A stretch of DNA of 64,000 bases from Branchinecta lynchi (GCA_023053575.1 JAKZAP010000010.1:20148628-20212627), one strand, 5' to 3'; numbered from the stretch's first letter, positions 21,640 to 32,319 are shown. Translations and numbers: made by a program. Notes: generated by a model not told the origin, from the letters alone.

Positions 21640-21770
21640 TCATCATTTGAAACAGAAACTACCTCGTTTGAAACTTTGAAACAGAAACTACCTCGTTTTC
21701 TCTCTCGCCTCATTTGGTAGCGAATCCACCTCGATCTCGTACACTTGATAGAAAAAGACACTGTTTTCTC
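21640..21770. repeat. Short array of ACCTCGTTTGAAAC units
   Basis: Repeats AGAAACTACCTCGTTT and TTGAAAC, resembling in inverse the array at 16915-17100 on the other side of the CR1 LINE. Together with the inverse match between ACCCGTACGGAAAATCT (about 16900) and AGATTTTCCGTACGGGT (about 23099), this suggests a larger fold-back repeat split by the LINE. Confidence 0.5.
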
Positions 21771-22304
21771 AGTAAGAATTACGAGGTCGAAACCAAATAA
21801 CGTTGGTAACAATCGACCAGCGCAATGCCCTTCTAAAGAAACAAAAATTCATATCCATTGATCAGTGATCTATTGTAGAATTGTGACAGAGATCCAATAT
21901 TAACAAAGTATCCAAAATTGTACTCAATATAGAAAACAAAACTAGTTTCCCCAAACGATCAATTTAGGACTAGTAACTCTCGACATTTGTTGGATGACGC
22001 TTTTGCACCATCGAACAAGGTTCAAACTCGGAAGCTGCTTCTGAAATTTTTTGAACTCCACAGTACAGCAATATTTTCAAAACTATAGACGGCAAGGCTT
22101 AAATTATTGCATTTCCGTGGCTCTTACAGTTTTATTTTTTTTTCCTGTCTCGAAACAAGCAATTAGGGAATAAGGTACCATATACTGCGTAGATTTGATT
22201 TGATTAATATAGTGATACATAAAATCGGACTGGATTGCTCTTTGCTCCTAGGTTTATGGCAAACGTAAAGCTCGAAAGTAGTTTCTCCCTCATTATAGAT
22301 ATTC

Positions 22305-22590
22305 CTTCAGCCCGAGCTGACTGCGAACCATATTTGACGGTGCAAAACGGATAACTCTGCTACATATTATTAGAGCTATATTTCGACCCTTCTTGGCAAG
22401 GGTTCTCTTCAGGCTCAAGCTGGAAAATGAACTTCCTGGGAAATTTAAAATTACGAAAAATGAGCTGGAAAGTGACTGTTCAGTTTCCAGCTTGTGCGGC
22501 TTGAGCCTGAAGGGGACGCTTGCCAAGAAGGAAATATAGCTCTAATAAAATGTAACTGACTTATCCGTTTTGCACCGTCAAATATTCTTT
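22305..22590. mobile_element. Hairpin MITE with CTTGCCAAGAAGG cores, copy 1
   Basis: The outer arms ATATTTGACGGTGCAAAACG and its inverse near 22560-22585, plus inner arms GAGCTATATTT and AAATATAGCTC, flank a core in which CCCTTCTTGGCAAGGG and CTTGCCAAGAAGG face each other. The centre contains a further palindrome (CTTCAGGCTCAAGCTGGAAA and its inverse). A diverged copy lies at 55855-56205. Non-coding. Confidence 0.7.
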
Positions 22591-22689
22591 CTTATTGCTC
22601 ACCAAATGCAACTGCTTCTGCATCTCGTCAATTACCTTGCCAGTGGAACAAAAGTCAAAGTATTATAGGAAAAGTCTTTCACCATCCCC

Positions 22690-23060
22690 TGATGGCAACT
22701 TCGCAGTGAAACTATAAGGTCGCCCTCGTACTTCACCAAAAACGAGGTGGAGATGAAATCTCCCTGATATTTCGCTACCATCTTCGCAGCGAAAACAAGG
22801 CCGAAGTTGAATACACCCTCGCCCTTCGCCAAATATGAGGCGGAGGTAGAATCGCCCTGTCTTTCGCCTTCTTTTTCGCAGCGAAAACTAAGGTCGAAGG
22901 AAAATCCGCCTTCGCCCTTTACTAAACACGATAGCGAACGCGAGATCTCCCTCTCCTTCGCCTTCATATTCGCAGCGAAAATGTGGGTCGAAGTATAATT
23001 CGCCATCAATATTCGTCCTCGCTATACTTTCGCCCGCATATCGCTACCGAAAACACCGTT
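22690..23060 (+). repeat. 92-bp tandem array with TTCGCAGCGAAAA
   Basis: Four diverged units of about 92-94 bases, marked by TTCGCAGCGAAAAC at about 22690, 22784, 22876 and 22968, with CTTCACC/CTTCGCCAAA and GAGGCGGAGGTAGAATC phrases. TTCGCAGCGAAA is self-complementary in part. The open frame 22632-23009 on the - strand is a translation of the array. Confidence 0.7.
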
Positions 23061-23259
23061 TCGTCCTCGATTCGAGGTGTAAAATGGCATTCGACGTGGA
23101 GATTTTCCGTACGGGTACCCCAAAATCATTAAAAAACTATCTTTATCTTACTTCTCCAAGCGTTCGAACAAATTTTCAAACTCCCAAACGGCTCATGATT
23201 ATTCGTAGCTCACGAATTTTGCCTTCAAGTGAATTCCTAGCATTCTATACAGAATTCAA

Positions 23260-24430
23260 GGACCCATCTTAACGATTCTACAATTTGTTTTTCATGACTG
23301 TTCAAACCACCCTAATAACTCCCTTTTTTGGCTTCTACGATTTCCAACTATGCTTCTTCCTATTATCATTAAAGTTCGTTTCTGAAATGCACAGCGCAAT
23401 CAACTTTTTTTTTTTAGTCCAGGGGTACATTTCCAAATCCCAAAGGGCTTTCAACGTAAAACGAACCTTATCATACTATTCCAAGCTTTCGAACAAACAC
23501 AAATTTTCATCTTCCACAAGGGTTCATGATTGTTCCCACCTCATGCTTTTTGCCTTCAAGTTAATTCCTAGAATCCTTTAAAGAGTTAAAGGGCCATTCT
23601 TAACCGTACAGAGGAATTATGTTTTCACGACCGTTCAAAATACTCTCATATCTTTTTTTTTTGTTTCCCTCTATCATTTCCGACTATGCTTCTTCCTAGC
23701 ATCGTTAAAGTTCGTTTCTGCGCTAATATACTATTCTAAACTTTTGAAAAAAGGTCATATTTTCATGTCCCATAAGGGCCCATGATTATTTGTACCATGA
23801 ATCCTAATATTCTTTAAAGCCCATCTTAACTGCACAGCAGAATTCTTTTTTCACGACCGTTCAAAGTACTCTCATAACTATTTTTCCTTCTAAGATTTCC
23901 AACTATGCTTCTTACTAGCATAATTACAGTTCGTTTCTGCCCTTATCATACTATTCTAAACTTTTGAACAAACGTCATATTTTCATGTTCCATAAGGGTC
24001 CATGATTATTTATACCATGCTTCAGACGAATCCTAATATTCTTTAAAGCCCATCTTAACCGCACAGCATATTTCTTTTTTTCACGACCGTTCAAAGTACT
24101 CTCATAACTATTTGTACTTCTACTATTTCCAACTATGCTTCTTCCTAGCATGATTACAGTTCGTTTCTGCCCTTATCATACTATTCTAAACTTTTGAACA
24201 AACGTCATATTTTCATGTTCCACAAGGGTCCATGATTAGTTATACCGTGCTTCAGATGAAAGCCCATCTTAACCGCACAGCATACTTCTTTTTTTTCACG
24301 ACCGTTCAAAATATTCTCATAACTATTTTTGCTTTCTACGATTTCCAACTATGCTTCTTCCTGGCACCATTACAGTTCCTTTCTGCCCTTATCATACTAT
24401 TTGAAACTTTTGAACAAACTCAATCTAGTA
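23260..24430 (+). repeat. Satellite with about 226-bp monomers
   Basis: The landmark CACGACCGTTCAAA recurs near 23293 (as CATGACTGTTCAAA), 23626, 23852, 24082 and 24297, giving spacings of 333, 226, 230 and 215. Each unit also contains TTTCCAACTATGCTTCTTCC, CAGTTCGTTTCTGCCC, CATACTATTC and GGGTCCATGATTA. The first unit is longer and most diverged; the three inner ones are close. A lone monomer lies at 16650-16880. Confidence 0.82.
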
Positions 24431-24526
24431 AAAGAGACTTTCTTGGTCTCGGTCTTAGTCTTAAGACCAGAGCTGAATTCTTTGTGTTGGCCTTGGTCTT
24501 GACATTTTGGTATTGTCGACATCCCT
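24430..24526 (-). repeat. GGTCTTGGTCTTAAGACC repeat with ACATCCCTG terminus
   Basis: Short inverted and direct repeats of TTGGTCTTG, ending TATTGTCGACATCCCTG. Related sequence (CCAAGACCAAG, GGTCTTAAGACC) fills 25085-25262. CAGGGATGT ends are common in hAT-derived MITEs, so these are probably fragments of such an element, but no target duplication was found. Confidence 0.45.
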
Positions 24527-24763
24527 GATTTACGGTATTCATGTGGATTCGTTTGAAAATAAATCTTTTCTAGTTATCACATTAATTACATAATAAGGAT
24601 AGGTATTGGGGTTCTGAGCGTTGAACTGAAGTATAATTTGTATAAAGAATCATTGTATTACGTTTACGGTTGCTGAATGTGACGTAACTGATGGCCGCAT
24701 AGACTGCGTCTGAGCGGTGGTCGAATATGTAGTCAGCAATAACTGTACATACTGGATGCTTAC

Positions 24764-24906
24764 CTTACAAAAGTAGAAGAAACCCCGTTAATGTCAGTGC
24801 ACTTTTCGTTGCAGAACTTACAAACAGCGGACCACTTCCGAGTTTTTTCACAAAGCTGAAAGCTGATAAACACATACTTCACTACTGAAGGTTCCTTGGT
24901 AGCCAT
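24764..24906 (-). CDS. BED-type zinc-finger exon (first half of finger), spliced
   Basis: ATG at 24906 opens 47 codons on the - strand that stop at a good splice donor (TTTGTAAG followed by GTAAGC, 24763 downward). The peptide carries KTRKWSAVCKFCNEKC...GVSSTFV, which matches the first zinc ligands (CxxC) and the following turn of BED fingers; the His ligands would be in the next exon. BED fingers are found in hAT transposases and in host genes derived from them (ZBED type), where they bind DNA. No catalytic hAT exon was recognised nearby, so it may be a domesticated gene, an intron-containing transposase, or a fragment. The frame is short and the start is inferred. Confidence 0.6.
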
Positions 24907-25084
24907 TATTTTGTTACTGAAGAGACTCACCTCAAGCCTTTACTTATATATCAATGATCGCTATGAATAGCCCCTACAAATAATAATTTGATCCGCTAAT
25001 CTCTTGACCTCCAAAATGTGGTCCTGATGATGCAATCCGTTATTAACCTTTTCCTGCTTTGCAATGTTTTGAAAAGTTTCGAAA

Positions 25085-25262
25085 TTAATCCGGCTGTAAT
25101 TAGGGTCTCGAAGGCCAGCCTAGGTCTTGAAGACCATAAGCGCAAGAACAACACCAAGACCAAGAATTTGCCAGTGGTCGTAAGACCAAGACCAAAATTG
25201 TCGGTATCGGTCTTGAGACTGGTCTTAAGACCAAGACCAAGCTTCAAGACTACATCTCTGCC
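25085..25262. repeat. AAGACCAAGACC array
   Basis: Dense direct and inverted repeats of AAGACCAAGACC and GGTCTTAAGACC. The open frame 25018-25266 reads straight through it. Shared with 24430-24526. Confidence 0.5.
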
Positions 25263-25845
25263 GTAAATACCATAAATCTGGTTGATTGCTGTGAACCAGT
25301 GATGTTTAAAAATTGCGTTATTGTCAACCTCAATCAATGGGAAAAGGCGCGGAGAATCCAATGTACTAAATTCTTTGAGCCCAAGCTGACTTTAAACAAA
25401 TTCAAATAATGTATACAACGGATCCATCAGCTACGATTCTTCATCAGCGATATTTCGGCCCTTCTTGGCAAGGGTTCTCGTCGGTTTGTCAATCTTCAGG
25501 GTCAACGTCGGGGATGGAAACAAACATATAATCAATAACTGAACCTTCTACCGACTATAAATATCTCCTTCAGGGAAATTACTCTCAAATACCACTGTAG
25601 GGAAAAACTAGTCCTGAGATTTCATTTTTGACATAGCCGCTGTTTTTGGATAACTTAGGATAACTCCAAACCGATCCGCATTGCGTATGGCGGTCTATTT
25701 ACAAACCGAAGTCACCATAACCCTATAACCAAAAGGCGCTTGGACGAATTTCTAATGTGCCTAGCGCACCCTATATCCTGTATTGTTCCGTTGTATTACC
25801 ACACTCTACGGAAAAAATATATAAAGACGTCCTACTTTAACCATT

Positions 25846-26239
25846 AGTTGCGTTTTTGCTTACTACGGTATCTGTTACCACGGTAACTGGATCTGCAATT
25901 AGTCGTTTTTGCAGTTATCGTGGTATCTGATACACGGTGCTCTGCAAAAACGACTATTGCCGAAATTACACGTTTCGAAGTCATCCCAAAAGAGAAACAG
26001 ATATCCAGTTGCATCACTAAGTGCTAAACTTCTTTCTCACCAATCTGACAAATATGATGAAAGTGAGATGACTTTTCAGATACCGCGGTCGGACCGTAGT
26101 ATCTAAATATGAGATACCACGATAACTGGCCAGATACCATGATAACTGCAAAACGACCGTGGTTTCAGATACCACGATAACTGCAAAAACGACTTAAGAC
26201 CGTGGTATCAGATACCATGGTATCTGCAAATACGCAACT
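25846..26239. mobile_element. AGTTGCGTTTT-family MITE, long form
   Basis: 394 bases from AGTTGCGTTTTTGCT to AAATACGCAACT. The interior is an array of roughly 20-base palindromic units such as GATACCACGATAACTGC and AAACGAC, with GATACCATGGTATC near the right end. Relatives: 35286-36586, 38765-39132 and 62622-63067. Flanks are ATT and ACT, so the duplication is imperfect. A short spacer with TCATCCCAAAAGAGAAACAG is shared with those copies. Confidence 0.78.
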
Positions 26240-26999
26240 ACTGTAAACGTCTGATGTATCTCACTTGTTCATGCCATAGCCGTAAGAAGTCAGAAGTTCG
26301 GCGTTTAAAGCCGTTATTCGGTCACTGGAGAGGACGTGGCGACATCTTGTCGTCCAGGTCCTCATCTGTCCCCCACGAGGACACACTATACCGGAAGACT
26401 AGGTGAGTGACAAATGGGTCGGTATTCTGAAAAGTCCTGATCTCAAAATCTTTTCGCGAAAGACCTTTCAAGCAAGTCTTAAGCTGCTAGGCCAAAACGG
26501 CCAGTTTCGCCATCGTGGCCGCAATATTACATCAAAAATGTTACTTACGTACGTCTATCGGCAGTGGATTCAACAGGACATAAAGAAAAGGCTGAACTGT
26601 AGCTGTCTCTACACGTGTAACTGCTCGTCACTTATGTGTTGAATTTTCGGTGTGGCTTGGATCATCCCGGTGTACCAGTCAGACATACTGTATTCCCGAG
26701 GGGGTGATAGAAGACAGGATTTGAGTTAATCCGTCACTTAACCCACTAATATTCGTCAGTAGACCTGACAGGGTGAAATGATGTGTCTTAGCCCCAATTG
26801 TGGGTTCTGACGTGAAGCCCTAGGCTAATCTTGTATAGTCGAGCGGCGGGGAAATTACTCAACTCTCGCAAGGCGTAAAGGGATCGTAGTCTTTCGTTTG
26901 GTGGTTCAATTTAACTTACTGTAATCATCTTTGGGTTACTCAAATATCGAAGGTATTCCAATTGGTTTGGCTTAACTCCACTCTAAATCACCACGATCT

Positions 27000-27710
27000 T
27001 TTTGCCCATTCTCACAATACCCACGCTCAGAATGCCCACGTTTCAAAATGCCCACGGCTCAAAATGCCCACGACTCAAAAATGCCCGCGACCACGAAATG
27101 CCGGCGGCCTAAAATGCCGACTGTTGAAACTGGTCATAGGGGAGGCTAATATTGTCCTAAACCTGGAATCAACATGACAATGACGGACCTCAGACCACGA
27201 ACCACGTTGAGGCCTGGCACCGAGTCCTCAGCAGACGAATTAAAGTACGACCACGTTTAATTCGACTTCTGCGAGAAGTTCAGACCATCCAAGACGAGAT
27301 AGAATCAGACCTCCGCCAGGTCAGTGCTGGAGCGGACTTCAGACGAAGAATTGTCCGGAAAGACCAGCAAATTCAAGCACTTAAAGACAAGTTCCAAGGG
27401 GGCTCAGTATCAGTCAGAGGCTTCCTCAAGAAAGCACAACGCTTTTGCGGCATCTAACCACGACGCTATAGGGTCAAATGTTTCTTGTAAATAATAATAA
27501 ACCAGTGTTATATTATAATTGAGATTATACAAGTTCATCAAACGATTATCGTAATTCTGATACTCGGTCTACTTCTCCGGTCACTCAATCACGCCTAATT
27601 ACGGACTGAAAACCTCAAATTTATCCAATCGTGGCATTTTGTGTCGTGGGCATTTTGAGCCATGGGCATTTTTAGTGGGCATTATGATCGTGGGCATTTT
27701 GAGTGCTAGC
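27000..27710 (+). mobile_element. Decayed Mutator-like (MULE) element with array-type terminal repeats
   Basis: The left arm (27005-27125) is an array of AAAATGCCCACGGCTC-type units, the right arm (27630-27705) the inverse array of GTGGGCATTTTGAGCC-type units. Between them lies a transposase C-terminal remnant (27161-27457). The copy at 5030-5450 has the same arms without coding sequence. I infer that the arms are the terminal repeats of this family. Confidence 0.65.
27161..27457 (+). pseudogene. MULE transposase C-terminal remnant
   Basis: After an in-frame stop at 27158-27160, 98 codons run to TAA at 27455. The start reads TWNQHDNDGPQTTNHVEAWH, matching the TNN.VEGWH landmark that follows the catalytic domain of FLYWCH-associated MULE transposases (Phantom-type) and their relatives. 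The remainder is charged and helical (QDEIESDLRQ, RKDQQIQALK). The catalytic DDE part is absent, so it cannot transpose itself. Confidence 0.68.
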
Positions 27711-28079
27711 CCTGATTCTTTTCTCAATTTCGTCTACTTGGTCCTTGGTCCTCCATTACAACAATTCCGCCGGTTTTGCACACATCTTGTTACAGGGCGG
27801 AAACCTCAGCACCCAGGATGCTTCACCAAAACCTGCATTTCCAAGGGGAAATGGGAATTCTTTTACGTAAATTATATTTTTCCCAACAAAGAATAAATGC
27901 ACTTGTGTGATCTTGTCGATAATTAGTTATTAATGACCAACCAAATGTCGGAAGGGCTGGTCAAAGGGGAAATTCTTTATTACCGCGACTATGCGGGAGA
28001 AGCCGGATCGACGATCTTCACACGCCATCTAGTCGACTCAACTGAAACATGCTTGAGTAGTTCGGAGCTTAGTGCTGAA

Positions 28080-28765
28080 GCTACGTTTACACGGAGGGTA
28101 TTTACCCCTACTCCGCGGGTATTTTCCCCCGCAACAGCAACAAATCCCCGGGTATTAGACTTCAATTTCGCGAAATTTTTACCCGGGGATTTGCTTGTCG
28201 AAGGGTATTCTTTGACGTCAGCAAAAAAAAAAGGCAGGATTTTCGACCAATAATTTTGATTATGCCCATATAAGAAATCATATAAGTTGGTGTTCATTGT
28301 AGAAAGATATCCTGATCTTCACAATCTTGGAATCTATTGCCACATCACAATACTCTCCCGTAGTGTTGGGCGATATTTGGATTTTTCGATATATCGATAT
28401 TTTCACTTTCGATATTCGATATCGATATTTCTTTAGTATGTTTCGCTATAGGATATGTCTCGTTTCGCCCAAATTGACTAAAGAAATTGTCGTTAAATAG
28501 CATCTTGCATCATCTCAAACTCCGGATAAATAAGAACTGAACTACGGAAAACATATTGCTCCAATTTCGGATATGTAAATGTAGGTTATGTTGGATTATT
28601 TACAATAATTATGAGTGAAAAAATATCGTTTTCGATATTTACGTTTCGATATTCGATATCGATATTCGGTCCGATATATCGATATATCGTTATCGATATC
28701 GAATATCGCCCAACACTACTCTCCCGCGGCAATACCCGGGTACCGTGTGAACACTCTCATCTCTC
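28080..28765. mobile_element. MITE with GTTTACACGG / CCGTGTGAAC ends, split by a hAT-like insertion
   Basis: The left part starts CTACGTTTACACGGAGGGTA and contains TACTCCGCGGGTATTTTCCC. The right part ends CAATACCCGGGTACCGTGTGAAC. The inner 28361-28718 segment is a later insertion with its own target duplication. Ends approximate; no duplication was found for the outer element. Confidence 0.5.
28361..28718. mobile_element. hAT-like MITE, 358 bp, 8-bp target duplication
   Basis: Flanked by CTCTCCCG at 28353-28360 and 28719-28726. Termini TAGTGTTGGGCGATATT and AATATCGCCCAACACTA are inverted. Subterminal sequence is a dense array of CGATATATCGATAT motifs on both sides. The interior is AT-rich and non-coding. 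Eight-base duplications and the terminal sequence fit hAT. Confidence 0.92.
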
Positions 28766-28769
28766 GTCT

Positions 28770-29960
28770 CCGGGAAAAAATAACCGTTGTGCAAATGATC
28801 CTTTAGTTACACTGGGCTCAAAAAGCCACCTATTCGACAAACAACTGAAAATCCCTAGCGGACGTGCGATTTGATCGGCTTTGTGGTAGCTTGGGGATAA
28901 TGAGCAGACTGCAGTTAGGGGTCAATTAGGGTTCCTGTGTTTTGCTCTAATTGATCTCCTGAATTTAAAACGACAACATTCAGAATTACTTTTCTTTTTC
29001 TTTTGTACTTTTGCATCCCAAAAAGCCAGGAAATGAGCCCAGTGTGACCAAGCTCTTTCGTATTCCTTATTCTCACAATCGCCCTCACCACCAGACGGCA
29101 TGAGCCAGGTCGAAAGATGCCAACATCAGTGCGGAGGTGTCTTCAAAGAAGTATTTCGGCGCTAAGTTTCTTCACTATTTTAGTTTCGCACTGGATGTAC
29201 GTAGAGAACCCTTTTAAAAAATATAAATTTGGACTATTCAGTATTCACTAGGTGTTTGTGCGGCTGAGGAGGTAAATCTTCGCAACAAGATCGTTTACTC
29301 TCTATAAACGAAACAAAACTAAAACAAAAATAATATTTCAAAAAATAAAGAAAAGTCCATCTAAAAAGAGTCACTTTTGCACTGCTTGTGAGCGGTGACT
29401 AGATTATCACAACTACTTTTCCTTAAAAATAACTCCAGCCACCAGGTTAGCTCTGCAACATAGCAAAAAGGTAAAAAAAAAAGTTCAATTTGTGTTGATT
29501 TAGTCTGTCAGTGCCACGTTCACTCCGTCATCACCATACACTTTACGACAGTTATACGGTACGGCACAACAGCCAACTAACAACTGCGCATAATAGTTGG
29601 AACATCGTCATGTAATGAATCAACCGCCAATTCGCGCTTATACAATTCAGCACTACTAGTGGTTTAAAGGTCCGATTGGAAAAGCTACTCTGAGTTGAGG
29701 CGTAAAACTTGTCACCAAAACAAAATTGAAAACTCGAGAATCAGTCAAGTTTAGCCTACATGATGCACAACTACGGCGAGCTGATAGTAATAATCAATAA
29801 TATATAAAATAACCGTAACATCGGAACCAGAAAGCCTGCTCCTTCAATGAGTTCCAGGCGTCAATTCGAAGTAGCGTTCCCAATAGTAATTAAATCCGTT
29901 AGGAGCACTCAGTTGGAGAACTGCGAAGTGCGTGTTTTTAACACAATGAGCAACACCTCT
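28770..29960. other. Intergenic sequence, nothing recognised
   Basis: No supportable gene, array or bounded element. Mostly unique-looking AT-rich sequence with short A-runs. Confidence 0.5.
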
Positions 29961-30129
29961 GTGTGGTATTTCATTCACCATCCCTGAGAGGTAGACTGGC
30001 AAGAGTCGTCAACATCGGATACGACAGAACGCCAACACGCCACTTAAGTTGCCGACTTCCGATACAATGGCTTAACTGTGAAACATCTCCGACAAAGAAC
30101 GTTCAAAGCGAGATGCCCGTACTCCTGTC

Positions 30130-30670
30130 CTCACTTGAAAATATCCCCACAGAAAATGTTCCCATGCAAAAAGCATTTCCATTGAAAAACGTACCCCCCT
30201 AAAAACATCTCCTTGAAAAAAAAATAAAAGAAGATTGATATGGTAGCCTATATACCAGTTATTTAGGATATGAACTATTTCGCCGAATTTGAAAAATATC
30301 CGCGACTCCTGTCTAGTGGTGTTCCGAAAAAGGTATAGGAAAACTGGTGAGGCCTGGTGGCAATAGGTGGTGACTCCCGAGCCCCCAAGTATCATCCTTA
30401 TCCAGGTCGGTTACAGAGATCCTATTCTTGTTTCCAATGACACGGTCTTTGTACTTTAACCTAATCTGCTTGAGAGAATTTGGGATAAAGGGGTATGAAA
30501 ACACGATATAAGTTCGAAAACAGTAACCTATACTCTAAAAAAAAATTTCAGCGAAATTTATATGAGGGGATGTTTTGGCTGGAGGTGTTTTGGTTGGGGA
30601 CGTTTATGGTTGAAGATGATATGGTGGGGACGTTTTTAGTCGGGATATTTCGTGAGAACGGAGTGGGCAG
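30130..30670. repeat. Fold-back structure with arrays of GGGGACGTTTTTAG units
   Basis: The left array (30133-30215) has units like ATATCCCCACAGAAAATG and AACGTACCCCCCTAAAAAC. The right array (30560-30655) has the inverse type, such as GGGACGTTTATGGTTG and GTGGGGACGTTTTTAGTC. The centre (30240-30540) has no gene. It lies just downstream of the last RASSF exon, so the transcript's 3' end may fall near or in it. Confidence 0.55.
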
Positions 30671-30803
30671 TATCGTAGCAGATGTTCTAAAGATAACCCG
30701 CGACGCTGCCACAGGGACAGGTCGCGGTGTGTCGGACAATAACTCGCACGCCTAGTCTCGGGTTTCTGAGTGGACGGGTCGCGTTTGTCTTCTCACATTG
30801 ACA

Positions 30804-31154
30804 CTACAAGAGCCGCTTGCTCGAAACAGGCTTCAAAGTCGCATCGCAATCATCATCCGAATCATCAGCGTTGGCAAATCGATCACTGTCGAACTTTGCC
30901 ATCTGGGGCAAAGTTCGGTTCCTCTTCATTGTCATACATTCATCATCTTCGGACTCTGACGAACTGGAAGTGGCTAATTTTGGCGGCGGGGTTTCGTCTA
31001 CCGCCACCGCGCCGCTGCGTTTCGATTCGGCGACCATGTTCATGTATGAACGGAGGTTCTTATACTTCTGAACGATCTGCTTACGATACTCTGCCTCTTC
31101 CCGATCTAGGATTTTCAGGAACGTCTGCAGCTCAGGGACGGCGAAGGCATCCCA
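30804..31154 (-). CDS. RASSF: RASSF1/5-type protein, last coding exon: SARAH domain and acidic tail
   Basis: The acceptor TTATTTCTAG precedes TGG GAT GCC in phase 0, matching the exit phase of 35062-35234. The exon encodes WDAFAVPELQTFLKIL, then DREEAEYRKQIVQKYKNL, the SARAH helix by which RASSF proteins dimerise or bind MST/Hippo kinases. The WDAF.PELQ.FL block is diagnostic of the classical RASSF family. A tail of about 70 residues follows, rich in Ser/Glu/Asp (SSSSESEDDE, DDSDDDCD), ending SSKRLL and TAG at 30804. Vertebrate RASSF1/5 stop soon after SARAH, so the tail is unusual; it looks disordered and phosphorylatable. No clear polyadenylation site was fixed downstream. Confidence 0.93.
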   Translation of the reverse strand, partial: WDAFAVPELQTFLKILDREEAEYRKQIVQKYKNLRSYMNMVAESKRSGAVAVDETPPPKLATSSSSESEDDECMTMKRNRTLPQMAKFDSDRFANADDSDDDCDATLKPVSSKRLL

Positions 31155-31679
31155 CTAGAAATAAGAATAAGTTAAAGCACACCTCGCACTATTTACTGTT
31201 GATGCTCCAATAGATAATCTCCTAAACTGCACTGCCTGACATATCACAAAAAAATCAACGAAGAAACCAACGGAAATGGGGTTTGTAAAGGCCAGCGAAT
31301 ATACTGAAATAAAAGGCGAATATTTCGGGAGGACAACCGCCTCCCTTCTTCAGCGCAGACCACGAATTTCGAGAAAAAATGCCAACGGGGATGAAGATTA
31401 ACAACCAAGAAAACCAGAACAAAATGGAAAACCAACAAGAAACCAAAAATTAAAACCAAAATTTGAAAGAATTCAGAGCCTAAAATAAAACAGCAAGCCA
31501 CTCACCAATTGTTATTTGCAGGTATTGGTGAGTGGCTCGCTGTTTTTATTTTAGGCTTTGAATCTTCCAATTTTGTCGTCAACAGTCGTCAGCATTTGGC
31601 CACAGCACTTTCTTTCACGTGAAAGAAATTTATGTTTTTTTTCACGAGAAATATCAGAATTTGCACGAGTTCCAGTCAG

Positions 31680-32300
31680 AGTCGGCTAGCGCTACCAGTA
31701 GTATCGCTAATTTCACGAGTCAAGTATGTGTATTTCTGAAAAACTAATTCAGGACTACTTTACCGAGCAAAACCTATTTCTAGCAAGAGCTGTGCTTTAA
31801 TATTAAACCTTAGAGCCCAGTAAGTGTGGAGCAAGGCAACATTTTCATGGAATTTCTTATTCCGCCTGTTTTTTTGTTTTTTTTACAATCAATAAGCTGT
31901 TACTGGGACAGTCAGTGACGATTCCAAGAAGGTGAAGCTAGAGTCACTGACTGGTAAATTTTATGATTTTTTAACAAAGAAGAAAGAATGGTTAAAAACA
32001 TGTTGTTGTTTTTTAAATTGCCTATCCAGTCAGCCAAAGCTGACAGCGAAAACTTACCACCTGATCTTGTCAGCTGGTAGTAAAGTACAGGTTCACGAAT
32101 CTCTGAGAATCCCCACCCCCTCATTGTCCCATTTAAAGCACACATCACACTACTTAAATTTTTTTTTCAAAACTATTTAACTACCGTACTGTAAAACAAG
32201 GCTCAGACTTTTAACAAATTATCCACGGCTCTTGGCTGATTCAAGCCTTTTTCTAGGACCATTGACTTCTTGCAAAAACTGAGCAAAGTTTGGACAACCA
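31680..32300 (+). repeat. Dispersed repeat in the RASSF last intron, pair with 39260-39760
   Basis: Shares in order with 39260-39760: CAAGTATGTGTATTTCTGAAAAAC, GAGCTGTGCTTTAA, CACTATTTACT-like blocks and AAGCCTTTTTCTAGGACCATTGA. Fainter traces lie near 31185 and 44560-44660. Non-coding; original element unknown. Confidence 0.5.
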
Positions 32301-32319
32301 GTTTTACGCATCGAGAGCG

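Noticed and set aside
22632..23009. 125-codon - strand open frame
   Set aside because: Translation of the 92-bp tandem array.
26340..26400. Candidate third serine protease exon ending at a GTGAG donor
   Set aside because: No frame gives the GWG or GDSGG landmarks, and the length is too short to judge.
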